Counted from the first letter of the stretch, positions 29,247 through 40,020 are shown. The stretch is DNA of 64,000 nt from Collimonas sp. OK307 (GCF_900113705.1 NZ_FOQI01000012.1:62001-126000), one strand, 5' to 3'. A program made the numbers and translations. The notes: generated by a model not told the origin, from the letters alone.

Positions 29247-32117
29247 ATGGCAAAACAATTGAATTCTGCTGTCCAGGTAAAAAAACCCGCCCCTAACAAA
29301 GATGCTCCACTCAAAGAAGATATTCGTCTGCTGGGCCGCTTGCTGGGCGATGTGCTGCGCGAACAAGAGGGCGATTCGGTATTTGAAGTAGTAGAAACCA
29401 TCCGCCAAACCGCGGTGCGCTTCCGCCGCGAATCGGATCCGCAAGCCGGCGCCGATCTCGACAAGCTGCTCAAGAAACTGACGCGCGACCAGACCAATTC
29501 GGTGGTGCGCGCGTTTTCTTATTTTTCGCACCTGGCCAATATCGCTGAAGACCAGCATCACAATCGCCGCCGCCGCGCCCATCTGCTGGCCGGATCGGCT
29601 GCGCAGCCTGGCAGCGTTGCCCATGCGCTGAGCAAGCTGGATGACGCTGGCGTATCGGGCGCCACCGTGCGTAGTTTCTTGAAAGACGCCTTGATTTCGC
29701 CGGTCCTGACTGCCCATCCGACCGAAGTGCAACGTAAGAGTATCCTGGATGCAGAGCGCGAAATTGCCCGCCTGCTGGCTGACCGCGACCGTCCGCTGAC
29801 CGCCAAGGAACTGCGCGACAACACCGAACTGCTGCGCGGCCGTATCGCCACCTTGTGGCAAACCCGCATGCTGCGCTATACCAAACTGACCGTCGCCGAT
29901 GAAATCGAAAACGCGCTGTCTTACTATCGCATCACCTTCCTGCGCGAGCTGCCGGCGCTGTACGATGACATCGAAGGCGAAATCGCCACCCAGTTCCCGA
30001 CCCGCGCGCGCCAGGCCGGCGCTGGCGCCAGCAATGAACTAGCGCCATTCGTACAGATGGGCAGCTGGATCGGCGGCGACCGCGACGGCAATCCCAACGT
30101 CAACGCCAGCACCATGCAGCGCGCGCTGACACGGCAATCGACCACGATTTTCGATTTCTACCTGGAAGAAGTCCACGCCTTGGGTGCGGAATTGTCGGTA
30201 TCGACCTTGATGGTCAGCGTCAACCAGGAATTGCTGGCGCTGGCGGAAAGCTCGCCTGACACCTCGGACCATCGCTCCGATGAACCCTATCGCCGCGCCC
30301 TGATCGGGATCTATGCACGGCTGGCATCGACCGCGCGCGAACTGGGCGCCACCAACATCCTGCGCCAGGAAGTCGGCGCCGCAGCCCACTATGCAACACC
30401 GCAGGAATTCACCCGCGAATTGCAGATCGTCGAAGATTCACTACGCGCCCACCACGGCAGCGCCTTGATCAAACCGCGCCTGGCGACACTCAAGCGCGCT
30501 TCCGAGATTTTCGCCTTCCACTTGGCCTCGCTCGACATGCGCCAGAGTTCCGATGTCCATGAGCGGGTCCTGACTGAGCTGTTTGCCCAGGCCCAGGTGG
30601 AAGGTGCTTACGACAAGCTCAGCGAAGAACAGAAGATCGAACTGCTGCTGGCTGAACTGGCCAAACCGCGTCTGCTGTATTCGCCGTATATCGCGTACTC
30701 CGACGAGACCGTTTCGGAACTGTCGATCCTGCGCGCCGCCGGCGAAATGCGGCAACGCTACGGCACACGGTCGATCCGCAATTACATCATTTCGCACACG
30801 GAGACCGTGTCCGACCTGCTGGAAGTCTTGTTGCTGCAACAGGAAACCGGCCTGCTGCGCCCTGATAGCGGAAAAGGTAAAGCCACTGTATCCGAGGCGC
30901 CGGAAGTGATGGTGATCCCGCTGTTCGAAACCATTCCCGATCTGCGCCGCGCCGCCGCGATCATGGAGCAATTCATGGCGTTGCCGCCGGTGGCGCGCCT
31001 GATCGCCAGACAAGGCCAGCTGCAGGAAGTCATGCTGGGTTATTCCGACTCCAACAAAGATGGCGGCTTCCTGACTTCCAACTGGGAACTGTACAAGGCC
31101 GAGATCCAGCTGGTACGCGTGTTCGATCGCGCCAGCGTCAAGCTGCGCCTGTTCCATGGCCGCGGCGGCACCGTCGGTCGTGGCGGTGGCCCGAGCTACC
31201 AGGCGATCCTGGCGCAACCGCCGGGTACCGTCAACGGCCAGATCCGCCTGACCGAACAAGGCGAGATCATCGCCTCCAAGTTTTCCAATCCGGAAATCGG
31301 CCGCCGCAATCTGGAGTTGCTAGTAGCAGCGACGCTGGAAGCCAGCCTGATGCCGAATAATGCCGACAGCAAGCAGGCTAAAAAGCTGGGTGAATTCGAG
31401 CAGTTGATGGATGGCTTGTCCGAGCGCGCTTACCAGTCGTATCGCAACCTGGTCTATGAAACCCCGGGCTTTACCGACTACTTCTTTGCAGCGACGCCGA
31501 TTGCAGAGATCGCCGAACTGAACATCGGTTCGCGCCCTGCCTCACGCAAGGCAACCCGCCGCATCGAAGATTTGCGTGCGATCCCGTGGGGCTTTTCCTG
31601 GGGCCAGTGCCGCCTGCTGTTGCCGGGCTGGTACGGCTTCGGCAGTGCGATTGAAAGCTGGCTGGAGGAAGGCAAGGACAGCAAGCTCAGAACCCAGAAA
31701 CTGGCGACGCTGCGCGCCATGTACAAGGAATGGCCGTTCTTCGCTACCTTGCTGTCGAACATGGACATGGTGCTGTCGAAAACCGACCTGGCGGTGGCTT
31801 CGCGCTATGCCGGGCTGGTCACCGACCGCAAGCTGCGCAACAGCATCTTCAAACGCATCGTCGATGAACATGAACGCACCAGCAGCATCTTGTCGGCGAT
31901 TACCGGCGCCAAGGATCGTTTGTCTGGAAATCCGCTACTGGCGCGTTCGATCAAGAACCGCTTCGCCTACCTGGATCCGCTGAATCACTTGCAGGTGGAA
32001 CTGATCAAGCGCCACCGCAGCGTTACCGCGGCGGGCCGGACTACCGAGGAACGTGTGAAGCGCGGCATCCATTTGAGCATCAATGGTATTGCTGCGGGCT
32101 TGCGCAATACCGGCTAG
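29247..32117 (+). CDS. ppc: Phosphoenolpyruvate carboxylase
   Basis: Anaplerotic carboxylation of PEP to oxaloacetate. About 956 residues. The catalytic His is in LTAHPTEVQRKS, and YSDSNKDGGFLTSNW, FHGRGGTVGRGGGPSY and the C-terminal RNTG (usually QNTG) are present. I start at the ATG 29247; a TTG at 29232 in the same frame would add five residues. Ribosome site is weak. Divergent from hemC. Confidence 0.96.
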   Translation: MAKQLNSAVQVKKPAPNKDAPLKEDIRLLGRLLGDVLREQEGDSVFEVVETIRQTAVRFRRESDPQAGADLDKLLKKLTRDQTNSVVRAFSYFSHLANIAEDQHHNRRRRAHLLAGSAAQPGSVAHALSKLDDAGVSGATVRSFLKDALISPVLTAHPTEVQRKSILDAEREIARLLADRDRPLTAKELRDNTELLRGRIATLWQTRMLRYTKLTVADEIENALSYYRITFLRELPALYDDIEGEIATQFPTRARQAGAGASNELAPFVQMGSWIGGDRDGNPNVNASTMQRALTRQSTTIFDFYLEEVHALGAELSVSTLMVSVNQELLALAESSPDTSDHRSDEPYRRALIGIYARLASTARELGATNILRQEVGAAAHYATPQEFTRELQIVEDSLRAHHGSALIKPRLATLKRASEIFAFHLASLDMRQSSDVHERVLTELFAQAQVEGAYDKLSEEQKIELLLAELAKPRLLYSPYIAYSDETVSELSILRAAGEMRQRYGTRSIRNYIISHTETVSDLLEVLLLQQETGLLRPDSGKGKATVSEAPEVMVIPLFETIPDLRRAAAIMEQFMALPPVARLIARQGQLQEVMLGYSDSNKDGGFLTSNWELYKAEIQLVRVFDRASVKLRLFHGRGGTVGRGGGPSYQAILAQPPGTVNGQIRLTEQGEIIASKFSNPEIGRRNLELLVAATLEASLMPNNADSKQAKKLGEFEQLMDGLSERAYQSYRNLVYETPGFTDYFFAATPIAEIAELNIGSRPASRKATRRIEDLRAIPWGFSWGQCRLLLPGWYGFGSAIESWLEEGKDSKLRTQKLATLRAMYKEWPFFATLLSNMDMVLSKTDLAVASRYAGLVTDRKLRNSIFKRIVDEHERTSSILSAITGAKDRLSGNPLLARSIKNRFAYLDPLNHLQVELIKRHRSVTAAGRTTEERVKRGIHLSINGIAAGLRNTG

Positions 32118-33223
32118 CCGTCTGAATGGAGGTGGTCAGCATCGCTGGCCATCTCTTCCCTGGCCACTTCCGTATCAAGCGCCGCGCGCAAACGCGGCAG
32201 GCTCTCCGGATAGTGCAGAGCGATGAAACCGATCATCGCTTCACGGATGGCGCAACGCAGATCGAACGCTGTGCCCGAGTCCTTGGCGCTGACCAGCAGG
32301 CGCAATTGCATGGCGCGCTCATTGGCGTCGGTCACGTGTAGCACGCAAACCCGGCCATCCCACAAAGTGGATTGCTTGCATACACGCTCGAATTCAGCAC
32401 GCACGGCCGGCACCGGCACGGCAAAATCCAGCCATAGGAACACCGTGCCCAGGATGGTTGAGGAGGTGTGCGTCCAGTTCTCAAAGGGATTTTCGATAAA
32501 CCATTGCAATGGCACGATCAGGCGCCGCTCATCCCATATCCGCACCACCACGAAGGTACCCGTGATTTCTTCGACTCGGCCCCACTCACCTTGAACGATC
32601 AAGACATCGTCGATGCGGATCGGCTGCGAAAATGCTATCTGCATGCCGGCAATGAAATTACCCAGCACCGGCCGTGCGGCAATGCCGGCGACCAGTCCGG
32701 CGACTCCGGCCGACGCTAGCAAGCTGGCGCCGAACTGGCGAGCGCCGGGCAAGGTCAGCAAGACGAAACTCAAACCGAGAAGCGCGGCAATGAAATAGGC
32801 GCTGCGCGTCAGTACCCTGGTCTGGGTCAGGATGCGGCGCGCTTTCAGGTTATCGGCGGCGGTGACAGGATTGAGCTGGACAACGGTCGCGCTTAACGCC
32901 CTGATGCAGCGCATTGCCAGCCATGTCAAGGCGATGATCAACGCCACCGAGGCCAGGTAGGACAACGGCACCAGCCAGGGGGTATCATCCGGCGCCCCGG
33001 TCAGCACCAGCCGCACCGCGAACAGGATCAGGCACACCTGGCTGGCGTGGTAAGCGATAAAACTAAGGTTGGCGAGATATGGCCGATTGCGGATTAGCCG
33101 CCGCAGCAGCATGATGCCGACATGATGCAACACGCCTGCAACCAATGCCGCCAACAGGGCCGCGCCAAGCACATAGAGGCTGGCCTCCAGGTATTGCAAC
33201 TCGGGGAAAATACTCGGATTCAT
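32114..33223 (-). CDS. MscS-family mechanosensitive channel
   Basis: 369 residues. Several N-terminal transmembrane helices, then the pore-helix region (GASLLASAGVAGLVAGIAARPVLGNFIAGMQIAFSQPI, given here in part) and the beta domain RIDDVLIVQGEWGRVEEITGTFVVVRIWDERRLIVPLQWF typical of MscS. Overlaps the end of ppc by four bases on the opposite strand. Protects against osmotic downshock or has a related gating role. Confidence 0.9.
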   Translation of the reverse strand: MNPSIFPELQYLEASLYVLGAALLAALVAGVLHHVGIMLLRRLIRNRPYLANLSFIAYHASQVCLILFAVRLVLTGAPDDTPWLVPLSYLASVALIIALTWLAMRCIRALSATVVQLNPVTAADNLKARRILTQTRVLTRSAYFIAALLGLSFVLLTLPGARQFGASLLASAGVAGLVAGIAARPVLGNFIAGMQIAFSQPIRIDDVLIVQGEWGRVEEITGTFVVVRIWDERRLIVPLQWFIENPFENWTHTSSTILGTVFLWLDFAVPVPAVRAEFERVCKQSTLWDGRVCVLHVTDANERAMQLRLLVSAKDSGTAFDLRCAIREAMIGFIALHYPESLPRLRAALDTEVAREEMASDADHLHSDG

Positions 33224-33268
33224 CCATCGCCTTCCATCGTTTGATCGGCCCCGGAGCTATTCCCCCTC

Positions 33269-33308
33269 GACCTGGGCCGACCTGGGCCGACCTTGACAGA
33301 CCTCGGCC
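33269..33308. repeat. 10-bp tandem repeat, four units
   Basis: Units GACCTGGGCC, GACCTGGGCC, GACCTTGACA, GACCTCGGCC lie end to end between the GNAT gene and mscS, in the leader of the latter. Confidence 0.7.
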
Positions 33309-33312
33309 GACG

Positions 33313-33792
33313 TTAGAGTTTTTTCTGCAGCAGCATGGCCTTGCCCATGGCAGGATCCAGTTCATAACCGGCAAACCCGGTCGACTTGTACAACGCCTGG
33401 GCGAGCTGGTTGCCTTCCAACACTTCCAGCGTGATCTTGCAGCAGCCAAGGCCGTGCGCCACCTTCTCGACCTGAGCGATCAGCTTCTTCGAAATCCCGC
33501 GGCCGCGAAATTTTGCGGCGACCGCCAGATCATGGATATTCAGCAGCGGCTGACAGGCAAAAGTCGAGAATCCCTCGATGCAGATCGCCACGCCGGCTGG
33601 CTCGTCGTCGACAAAAGCCAGTACCACGTGGACATCGTTTCTTTTGCCGAGGGCAGCGATCAGGTTGCTTTTGACGAAATCGGCGAGCTGCTGCCCGCCG
33701 CCCATGGCGTCCATGGCATAGCCGTTCAGCAGCTCCACAATTGCACCGGCATGGCGTGCATCGGCAAAATCGGCGTTCACTATCTGAGTCAT
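33313..33792 (-). CDS. GNAT-family N-acetyltransferase
   Basis: 159 residues. The acetyl-CoA loop is in LAVAAKFRGRGISKKLIAQVEKVA (R/Q-x-x-G-x-G/A), followed by a LEVLEGNQLAQALYKSTGF motif C/B region. Substrate not predictable. Divergent from the GntR regulator. Confidence 0.88.
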   Translation of the reverse strand: MTQIVNADFADARHAGAIVELLNGYAMDAMGGGQQLADFVKSNLIAALGKRNDVHVVLAFVDDEPAGVAICIEGFSTFACQPLLNIHDLAVAAKFRGRGISKKLIAQVEKVAHGLGCCKITLEVLEGNQLAQALYKSTGFAGYELDPAMGKAMLLQKKL

Positions 33793-33939
33793 GTTTTTGA
33801 TCCTGGTTCATTATTGATTGATGTTTCTGATTCTATATCAGCGTAGGGCAATGCCAGGCGGGTGCAAAAAAAGCGCAGCCGCTCCCCTTTTTAGTGACTT
33901 TAGTGACAATTTTCGGCAGCACTCGCCAAATTGGTGAAC

Positions 33940-33975
33940 TGATACACCAATCTTGTATATCAGATTGGTGCATCA
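33940..33975. promoter_or_regulatory. Palindromic operator candidate upstream of gntR
   Basis: TGATACACCAATCT (33940-33953) and AGATTGGTGCATCA (33962-33975) are inverted with one mismatch. A further TTGGTG at 33931 pairs with CACCAA at 33945. A likely binding site of the adjacent GntR protein. Confidence 0.6.
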
Positions 33976-33982
33976 GGCCAAA

Positions 33983-33996
33983 ATATCAGCTGATAT
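33983..33996. promoter_or_regulatory. 14-bp perfect palindrome before gntR
   Basis: ATATCAGCTGATAT, 32 bases before the preferred gntR start codon. Confidence 0.5.
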
Positions 33997-34027
33997 CGCC
34001 TGGCATGCGACTTGCAGATACCACCGC

Positions 34028-34759
34028 ATGACTGCCACCGCCAAATCGTCAACCCAGATCGCCGAACGGATTACCGAGGCAATGCTGGCGCGTAAACTCG
34101 CGCCCGGCACCCGCTTAGGCGAACAGCAACTGGCAGAATTGTTTGGCGTCAGCCGGACCCAGATTCGCGAGGCACTAACCCGTCTGGTGACACGCGGCAT
34201 CGTCACCGTCAGCGCCCGCCGCGGCTGGTATGTGATTGAACCCACGCCAGAGGATGCGCGCGATGCCTTCGAGGCGCGCCGGGTGCTGGAATTGGGGCTG
34301 CTGCGGCATGCGCGGCCGATTGGCGCCGATGCCATCCGCAAGCTGCGCCAGCACGTCGAGCGCGAACAAGCCTCGCTGGAAGGCGAAGATGTCGCCAACC
34401 GCAGCTTCCTGCTAGGCGATTTCCATGTCTGCCTGTGTGAATCGTTTGGCAACACTTTGCTGGCCGACACCTTGCGCGATCTCACTACCCGCACCACCCT
34501 GACCGCCATGCAGTACCAGTCGTCACACCATGCCCGGCAATCCTGTGCCGAACACGTCGGCATCGTCGCGGCGCTGGAAAGCGGCAACCTGGAGCAGGCA
34601 GAGCAACTGATGCACACCCATTTATGCAACGTCGAAGCGGGCCTGGATCAATCGCTGCGCAGCGATCCGCTGTCACCGCTACGGCAAGCACTAGCGCCAC
34701 TTAGAGATAATCTCGACAAGCCGTCATTTGCAATATCACCTCAGCTAAAGGAGTTTTAA
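34028..34759 (+). CDS. GntR-family (FCD) transcriptional regulator
   Basis: 243 residues from the ATG at 34028. N-terminal winged helix (ITEAMLARKLAPGTRLGEQQLAELFGVSRTQIREAL) and C-terminal FCD effector domain with metal-binding-type His residues (about 135, 185 and 207). The longer frame from 33953 would begin inside the operator palindrome, so the later start is preferred. It directly precedes the ABC operon, whose ribosome site lies in the end of this gene, so it probably controls that operon and itself. Confidence 0.88.
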   Translation: MTATAKSSTQIAERITEAMLARKLAPGTRLGEQQLAELFGVSRTQIREALTRLVTRGIVTVSARRGWYVIEPTPEDARDAFEARRVLELGLLRHARPIGADAIRKLRQHVEREQASLEGEDVANRSFLLGDFHVCLCESFGNTLLADTLRDLTTRTTLTAMQYQSSHHARQSCAEHVGIVAALESGNLEQAEQLMHTHLCNVEAGLDQSLRSDPLSPLRQALAPLRDNLDKPSFAISPQLKEF

Positions 34760-34760
34760 C

Positions 34761-35540
34761 ATGAAATTTCCAAAGATTTTACTTGCCATGGTTGCCGCCA
34801 CTGCCCTCTTCAGCAGCACCGCACGGGCCGACGCGCTCGACGATATTGTCAAGAGCGGTGTCCTGAAAGTCGCCGTGCCGCAAGACTTCCCGCCGTTCGG
34901 CTCGGTCACCAGCGATCTCAAGCCGCAAGGGCTGGACATCGACGTCGCTACCTTGATTGCTAAAAAACTAGGCGTCAAGATCGAACTGGTCCCGGTTACC
35001 AGCGCCAATCGCGTGCCTTACCTGCAAACCAGGAAAGTCGACCTGATCATTTCCAGCCTCGGCAAAAATCCGGAGCGCGAAAAAGTGATCGCCTTCAGCG
35101 ACGCCTATGCGCCTTTCTATAACGGCGTATTCGGCGGCGCCGATCAAAAGGTCGCCAGTGCAGCCGATTTGGCCGGCAAAACCGTGGGCGTGACCCGTGG
35201 CGCCGTGGAAGACCTGGAACTGTCCAAGATCGCTCCAGCCAGCACCACCATCAAGCGCTACGAAGACAATAACGGCACCATCAGCGCGTTCTTGTCCGGC
35301 CAGGTGCAACTGGTCGCAACCGGCAACGTAGTGGCTGCCGCGATCATCGCCAAGAATCCGCCGAAGAAACCGGAAACGAAATTCCTGATCAAGAACTCGC
35401 CTTGCTCGATCGGCCTGAACAAGGACGAACCGAAATTGCTGGCCAAGGTTAATGAGATCCTGGCGCAAACCAAGAAGGATGGCGAATTGAATGCGGTGAG
35501 CGTGAAGTGGCTGGGCTTGCCTTTGCCGGCTAATCTGTAA
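34761..35540 (+). CDS. Polar amino-acid-type ABC transporter, periplasmic binding protein
   Basis: SBP_bac_3 family, 259 residues. Signal peptide ends ...STARA before DALDDIVKSGVLKVAVPQDFPPFG. GLDIDVATLIAKKLG and LIISSLGKNPEREKVIAFSDAY are family motifs. GGAG ten bases before the ATG overlaps the end of gntR. Ligand unknown. Confidence 0.92.
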   Translation: MKFPKILLAMVAATALFSSTARADALDDIVKSGVLKVAVPQDFPPFGSVTSDLKPQGLDIDVATLIAKKLGVKIELVPVTSANRVPYLQTRKVDLIISSLGKNPEREKVIAFSDAYAPFYNGVFGGADQKVASAADLAGKTVGVTRGAVEDLELSKIAPASTTIKRYEDNNGTISAFLSGQVQLVATGNVVAAAIIAKNPPKKPETKFLIKNSPCSIGLNKDEPKLLAKVNEILAQTKKDGELNAVSVKWLGLPLPANL

Positions 35541-35575
35541 ACCCGACTTGCCACCACCACCAGCTTAGGCAAGAC

Positions 35576-36256
35576 ATGAGTTATCACTTCGATTTTCTGG
35601 CGCCGTTCGACTATCCAGCCGTCCTCATCAAGGGCGTGCTGGTGACAATCGAGCTGATCGCAATCGGCGGCGTGCTCGGAATAGCGGTCGGCATCTTCGG
35701 CGCATGGGCCCGTACCCAGGGGCCGCGCTGGTTGCGGCCGCTGGTCAGCGCCTACGTGGAATTGATCCGCAACACGCCATTCCTGATCCAGCTGTTTTTC
35801 ATTTTCTTCGGTTTGCCGGGGATCGGTTTGCAAATCGGCGAGATGGAGGCGGCAATATTGGCCATGGTGATCAATCTGGGCGCCTACAGCTGTGAAATCA
35901 TCCGCGCCGGTATCGCCGCCGTCGCTCGCGGCCAGATCGAAGCCGGATTAAGCCTGGCAATGACCAGGATGCAGATATTCCGTCATATCATCCTGCCGCC
36001 GGCCTTGCAAAAAATCTGGCCGGCCCTGTCCAGCCAGGTGGTGATCGTGATGCTGGGTTCTGCCGTGTGTTCGCAAATTGCGGTGGAAGAACTGGCGTAT
36101 GCGGCCAACTTCATCCAGGGCCGCAACTTCCGTTCGTTTGAATCGTATCTGCTGTCGACTGCCATCTATCTGGTGCTGGCGATCGGCTTGCGGCAATTGC
36201 TGCGTTTGATTGGTGACCGGCTTTTTGGCCGGCCTGTAGCCAGGGAGGCCGCATGA
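35576..36256 (+). CDS. Polar amino-acid-type ABC permease
   Basis: 226 residues of the HisM/GlnP type. The EAA loop region EAGLSLAMTRMQIFRHIILPPAL and YVELIRNTPFLIQLFFIFFG are characteristic. Overlaps the next permease gene by four bases. Confidence 0.92.
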   Translation: MSYHFDFLAPFDYPAVLIKGVLVTIELIAIGGVLGIAVGIFGAWARTQGPRWLRPLVSAYVELIRNTPFLIQLFFIFFGLPGIGLQIGEMEAAILAMVINLGAYSCEIIRAGIAAVARGQIEAGLSLAMTRMQIFRHIILPPALQKIWPALSSQVVIVMLGSAVCSQIAVEELAYAANFIQGRNFRSFESYLLSTAIYLVLAIGLRQLLRLIGDRLFGRPVAREAA

Positions 36257-36909
36257 TTTCCTTTTCGACCTGGGACATCGTCCGCAACCTGTTGCTGGCA
36301 ATGCGCTGGACCGTATTGCTGTCGCTGGCGTCGTTTGCCTTGGGCGGCCTGCTGGGACTGGTCATCTTGTTCTTGCGAAGCTCGAAGCAAGCCTGGTTGC
36401 GCCGCCTCACCAAAATGTATATCGAACTGTTCCAAGGCACGCCCTTGCTGATGCAATTGTTCCTGGCCTTTTTCGGCCTGGCTTTGTTTGGCCTGGAAGT
36501 GCCAGCCTGGCTTGCCGCCGGCCTGGCGCTGACTTGCTGGAGCAGCGCCTATCTGGCCGAAATCTGGCGCGGCTGCGTTGACGCCGTTCCGCGTGGCCAA
36601 TGGGAAGCATCGTCTTGCCTGGCGATGAGCTACATGCAGCAAATGCGCCACGTGATTTTGCCGCAGGCCTTGCGTATCGCGATTCCGCCTACGGTAGGTT
36701 TTAGCGTGCAAATCGTCAAAGGTACAGCGGTCACCTCCATCATCGGCTTCGTTGAACTGTCGAAAGCCGGCACCATGATCACCAACGCTACGTTTCAGCC
36801 GTTCACCGTGTATGCCTTGGTGGCGCTGATGTATTTTGCGTTGTGCTGGCCGCTGTCCAAATACAGTCAGTCTCTGGAAAGGAAATTCAATGCCACTAAT
36901 CGCCATTGA
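36253..36909 (+). CDS. Polar amino-acid-type ABC permease
   Basis: 218 residues, paired with the preceding permease. [20 protein letters not shown] and [23 protein letters not shown] mark the HisMQ-type fold. Overlaps the ATPase gene by 20 bases. Confidence 0.92.
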   Translation: MISFSTWDIVRNLLLAMRWTVLLSLASFALGGLLGLVILFLRSSKQAWLRRLTKMYIELFQGTPLLMQLFLAFFGLALFGLEVPAWLAAGLALTCWSSAYLAEIWRGCVDAVPRGQWEASSCLAMSYMQQMRHVILPQALRIAIPPTVGFSVQIVKGTAVTSIIGFVELSKAGTMITNATFQPFTVYALVALMYFALCWPLSKYSQSLERKFNATNRH

Positions 36910-37618
36910 TAACGTAAAGAAAAGTTTCGGCGATAACCAGGTGCTGAAAGGCATCCGGCTCGATGTCGAAGCAGGTGAAGTGATTGCCATCATTGGCAAA
37001 AGCGGCTCCGGCAAGAGTACTCTGCTGCGCTGTATCAACGGTCTGGAAAGCATCGACGAGGGCAATATCAGCGTCGCCGGATCGCATCTGGGCAAGACCG
37101 AGCTGGAATTGCGGGCGCTGCGCCTCAAGGTCGGCATGATCTTCCAGCAATTCAATCTGTTTCCGCACCTGACTGTGGGCCGCAACGTGATGCTGTCGCC
37201 GATGATCGTCAAGGGAACGCCGGAGAGCGAGGCGCGCAAATCGGCGCAGGAAAACCTGGCACGGGTCGGCCTTGCCGAAAAATTCGATGCTTATCCGGAT
37301 CAGTTGTCCGGCGGCCAGCAGCAGCGGGTGGCGATTGCACGCGCGCTGACGATGCAGCCGCAGGCCTTGCTGTGCGATGAGATTACCTCTGCACTTGATC
37401 CTGAACTGGTGAACGAGGTATTGGCGGTGGTGCGCGGTCTGGCGGAGGAAGGCATGACGCTGTTGATGGTGACGCACGAAATGCGCTTTGCGCGTGAGGT
37501 CTGCGATCGCGTAGTGTTCATGCATCAGGGAAAGGTGCATGAAATCGGCGCGCCGGAGGATATTTTTGCGAACCCGAAAACAGTCGAACTGCAGCAGTTT
37601 CTGGGCGCCTCGCACTAA
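36890..37618 (+). CDS. Polar amino-acid-type ABC ATPase
   Basis: 242 residues. Walker [10 protein letters not shown] (about 33-41), Q-loop [11 protein letters not shown], signature LSGGQQQR, Walker [13 protein letters not shown] and H-loop VTHEM are all intact. The ATG at 36890 is preferred over 36836 because GGAAAGGA precedes it and the protein then starts as GlnQ-type proteins do. Confidence 0.93.
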   Translation: MPLIAIDNVKKSFGDNQVLKGIRLDVEAGEVIAIIGKSGSGKSTLLRCINGLESIDEGNISVAGSHLGKTELELRALRLKVGMIFQQFNLFPHLTVGRNVMLSPMIVKGTPESEARKSAQENLARVGLAEKFDAYPDQLSGGQQQRVAIARALTMQPQALLCDEITSALDPELVNEVLAVVRGLAEEGMTLLMVTHEMRFAREVCDRVVFMHQGKVHEIGAPEDIFANPKTVELQQFLGASH

Positions 37619-37686
37619 GCTTCAATCAACGCCGAAATTGGCAAACCGGGTGAGCTGATCCGCAATTCTGTAAAATTGCGGATTAG

Positions 37687-38766
<1,080 letters not shown>

Positions 38767-38802
38767 CCTTACGCCCCCCTCCATTGCAGCACCGCCCGCA
38801 AG

Positions 38803-38835
38803 CCGCCGCACCGCACAGGTCCGGCGGTTTTTTTT
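38803..38835 (+). terminator. Terminator after the adenine deaminase gene
   Basis: CCGCCG (38803-38808) pairs with CGGCGG (38822-38827), then eight T. Confidence 0.75.
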
Positions 38836-38855
38836 GCGCCTGAAACCGGACAGGC

Positions 38856-38922
38856 AAAAAAAAAGCCCGCATACCTTGCGGTTGCGGGCTGAATCCAAAC
38901 CTAGGAGGTGTTGGAGGAGACA
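38856..38922 (-). ncRNA. Small RNA copy A (anti-Shine-Dalgarno type)
   Basis: Transcript of about 67 bases read from the minus strand. A TATAGT -10 box is at 38934-38929. The 5' part reads CCTGTCTCCTCCAAC, complementary to ribosome-binding sites. Hairpin 1 pairs CCAAcACC with GGTTTGG. GGATTC then leads to terminator hairpin AGCCCGCA/TGCGGGCT with a CC-GCAA-GG cap and nine U. Three further copies in the window share all parts. It resembles the multicopy betaproteobacterial toxic small RNA family known to me from cloning-toxicity work; that identity is recalled, not checked. Confidence 0.75.
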
Positions 38923-39131
38923 GGCGTAACTATAGCGATGCTACTTCTACTTGTATGCTTTAGAGTTCGCATACCTGATATTCCGCAAGCGTATAACGAA
39001 TCTGGCCCAACGCCCTAAAAGCTGTAATGTCCTTGCCAGCCGGACAGTTTCCGTGCAACATGGATAAGCAGCCAGATAGCCTGCTCTATCGATCCCGTCT
39101 GACTCTGCGCAACCGTATTATCGTGGAGACC

Positions 39132-39389
39132 ATGATGGACAACGTACTTGCTGCACCTCGCCTGACCAACGCCGGCATTCTGTTTTCGGTGACGGTCGAA
39201 TTTCAACAGTATCAGTGCCTGGTGCCAGCAACCACACTCTCAGATCTGTCGCATTCGAAAGACCCTAAACTCGACTTGCTCGTCACTTATCGGGCATTCC
39301 AGACAAAAATCGAAGGCGTTGCACGGCGCTTGATCGGCGCCGGCATTATCGGCAAACCGCTGGTTATCGGCAGCGGTTATTTCCAATAA
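39132..39389 (+). CDS. DUF1488-like small protein
   Basis: 85 residues from 39132 (a second ATG at 39135 has GGAG at ideal distance). GILFSVTVEFQQYQCLVPATTLSDL and FQTKIEGVARRLIGAG resemble DUF1488 proteins. The frame is open upstream to 39027 but without a ribosome site. Function unknown. Confidence 0.6.
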   Translation: MMDNVLAAPRLTNAGILFSVTVEFQQYQCLVPATTLSDLSHSKDPKLDLLVTYRAFQTKIEGVARRLIGAGIIGKPLVIGSGYFQ

Positions 39390-39449
39390 TTCCCGGACTG
39401 ACCTGATTTCACTAACTCACCGCATGCGGCCTGCGCATGCGGTGGATTG

Positions 39450-39890
39450 TCACGTGTCGGCAAACGCACGCTTCTTCAACAACGCTGCGCGCAGCTTGTC
39501 ATATGCCAGGTTGAAGACGAAGGTGTAAGGCAGGAAGAAGAGCAGCAAGCCGATGTCGAGAATCAGTGCATCGAGCAAGCTCATATTCAGCCACCATGCC
39601 ACCAAGGGCACGACAATTGCGACCAGCCCGGCTTCAAATGCAGTAGCGTGCACCACCCGCATGGCCATGGTGCGGACCAGGCGCCAATGGCGCTCGATGC
39701 GGTCGAACAGGCTGTTGAAAATCATGTTCCAGATCATCGCCACCAGCGAAATCATCAGCGTCAGCAAGCCCGCGTGGGCCATCGGCACCTTCAACACCCA
39801 GGCTAATACCGGTGCTGTCATTGAGACTGCCAACACCTCAAAAATCAGTGCGTGAGTAGCGCGCTCGGTCCAGGTTTTGTGCGTATTCAT
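39450..39890 (-). CDS. PACE-family efflux transporter
   Basis: 146 residues with four transmembrane helices arranged as two tandem bacterial transmembrane pairs. ERATHALIFEVLAVSMTAPVLAW and RVVHATAFEAGLVAIVVPLVAWWL show the duplicated RxxHxxxFE motif of AceI-like proton-coupled exporters of chlorhexidine, other biocides or short diamines. The ATG at 39890 has GGGAGG four bases upstream; the open frame continues to 40034 through a short tandem repeat. Divergent from a LysR gene, the usual regulatory layout of this family. Confidence 0.9.
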   Translation of the reverse strand: MNTHKTWTERATHALIFEVLAVSMTAPVLAWVLKVPMAHAGLLTLMISLVAMIWNMIFNSLFDRIERHWRLVRTMAMRVVHATAFEAGLVAIVVPLVAWWLNMSLLDALILDIGLLLFFLPYTFVFNLAYDKLRAALLKKRAFADT

Positions 39891-39973
39891 ATTGCCTCCC
39901 ATTACTTCAAAATTGGTTGATGAAGTCGATGAGGCTATTTTCTTCGATTTTCCTGATACTATAAAAGTAATAA

Positions 39974-39992
39974 CCATCGGATAAACCGATGG
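39974..39992. promoter_or_regulatory. Inverted repeat between PACE and LysR genes
   Basis: CCATCGG (39974-39980) and CCGATGG (39986-39992) around ATAAA. A plausible LysR or other operator. Confidence 0.45.
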
Positions 39993-39996
39993 ATAA

Positions 39997-40020
39997 ACAC
40001 ATAGACACATAGACACATAC
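39997..40020. repeat. 8-bp tandem repeat, three units
   Basis: ACACATAG, ACACATAG, ACACATAC, then ATAG again, 17 bases before the LysR start codon. Confidence 0.75.

Noticed and set aside
33269-33308. CRISPR-like short array
   Set aside because: Ten-base units without spacers are a simple tandem repeat.
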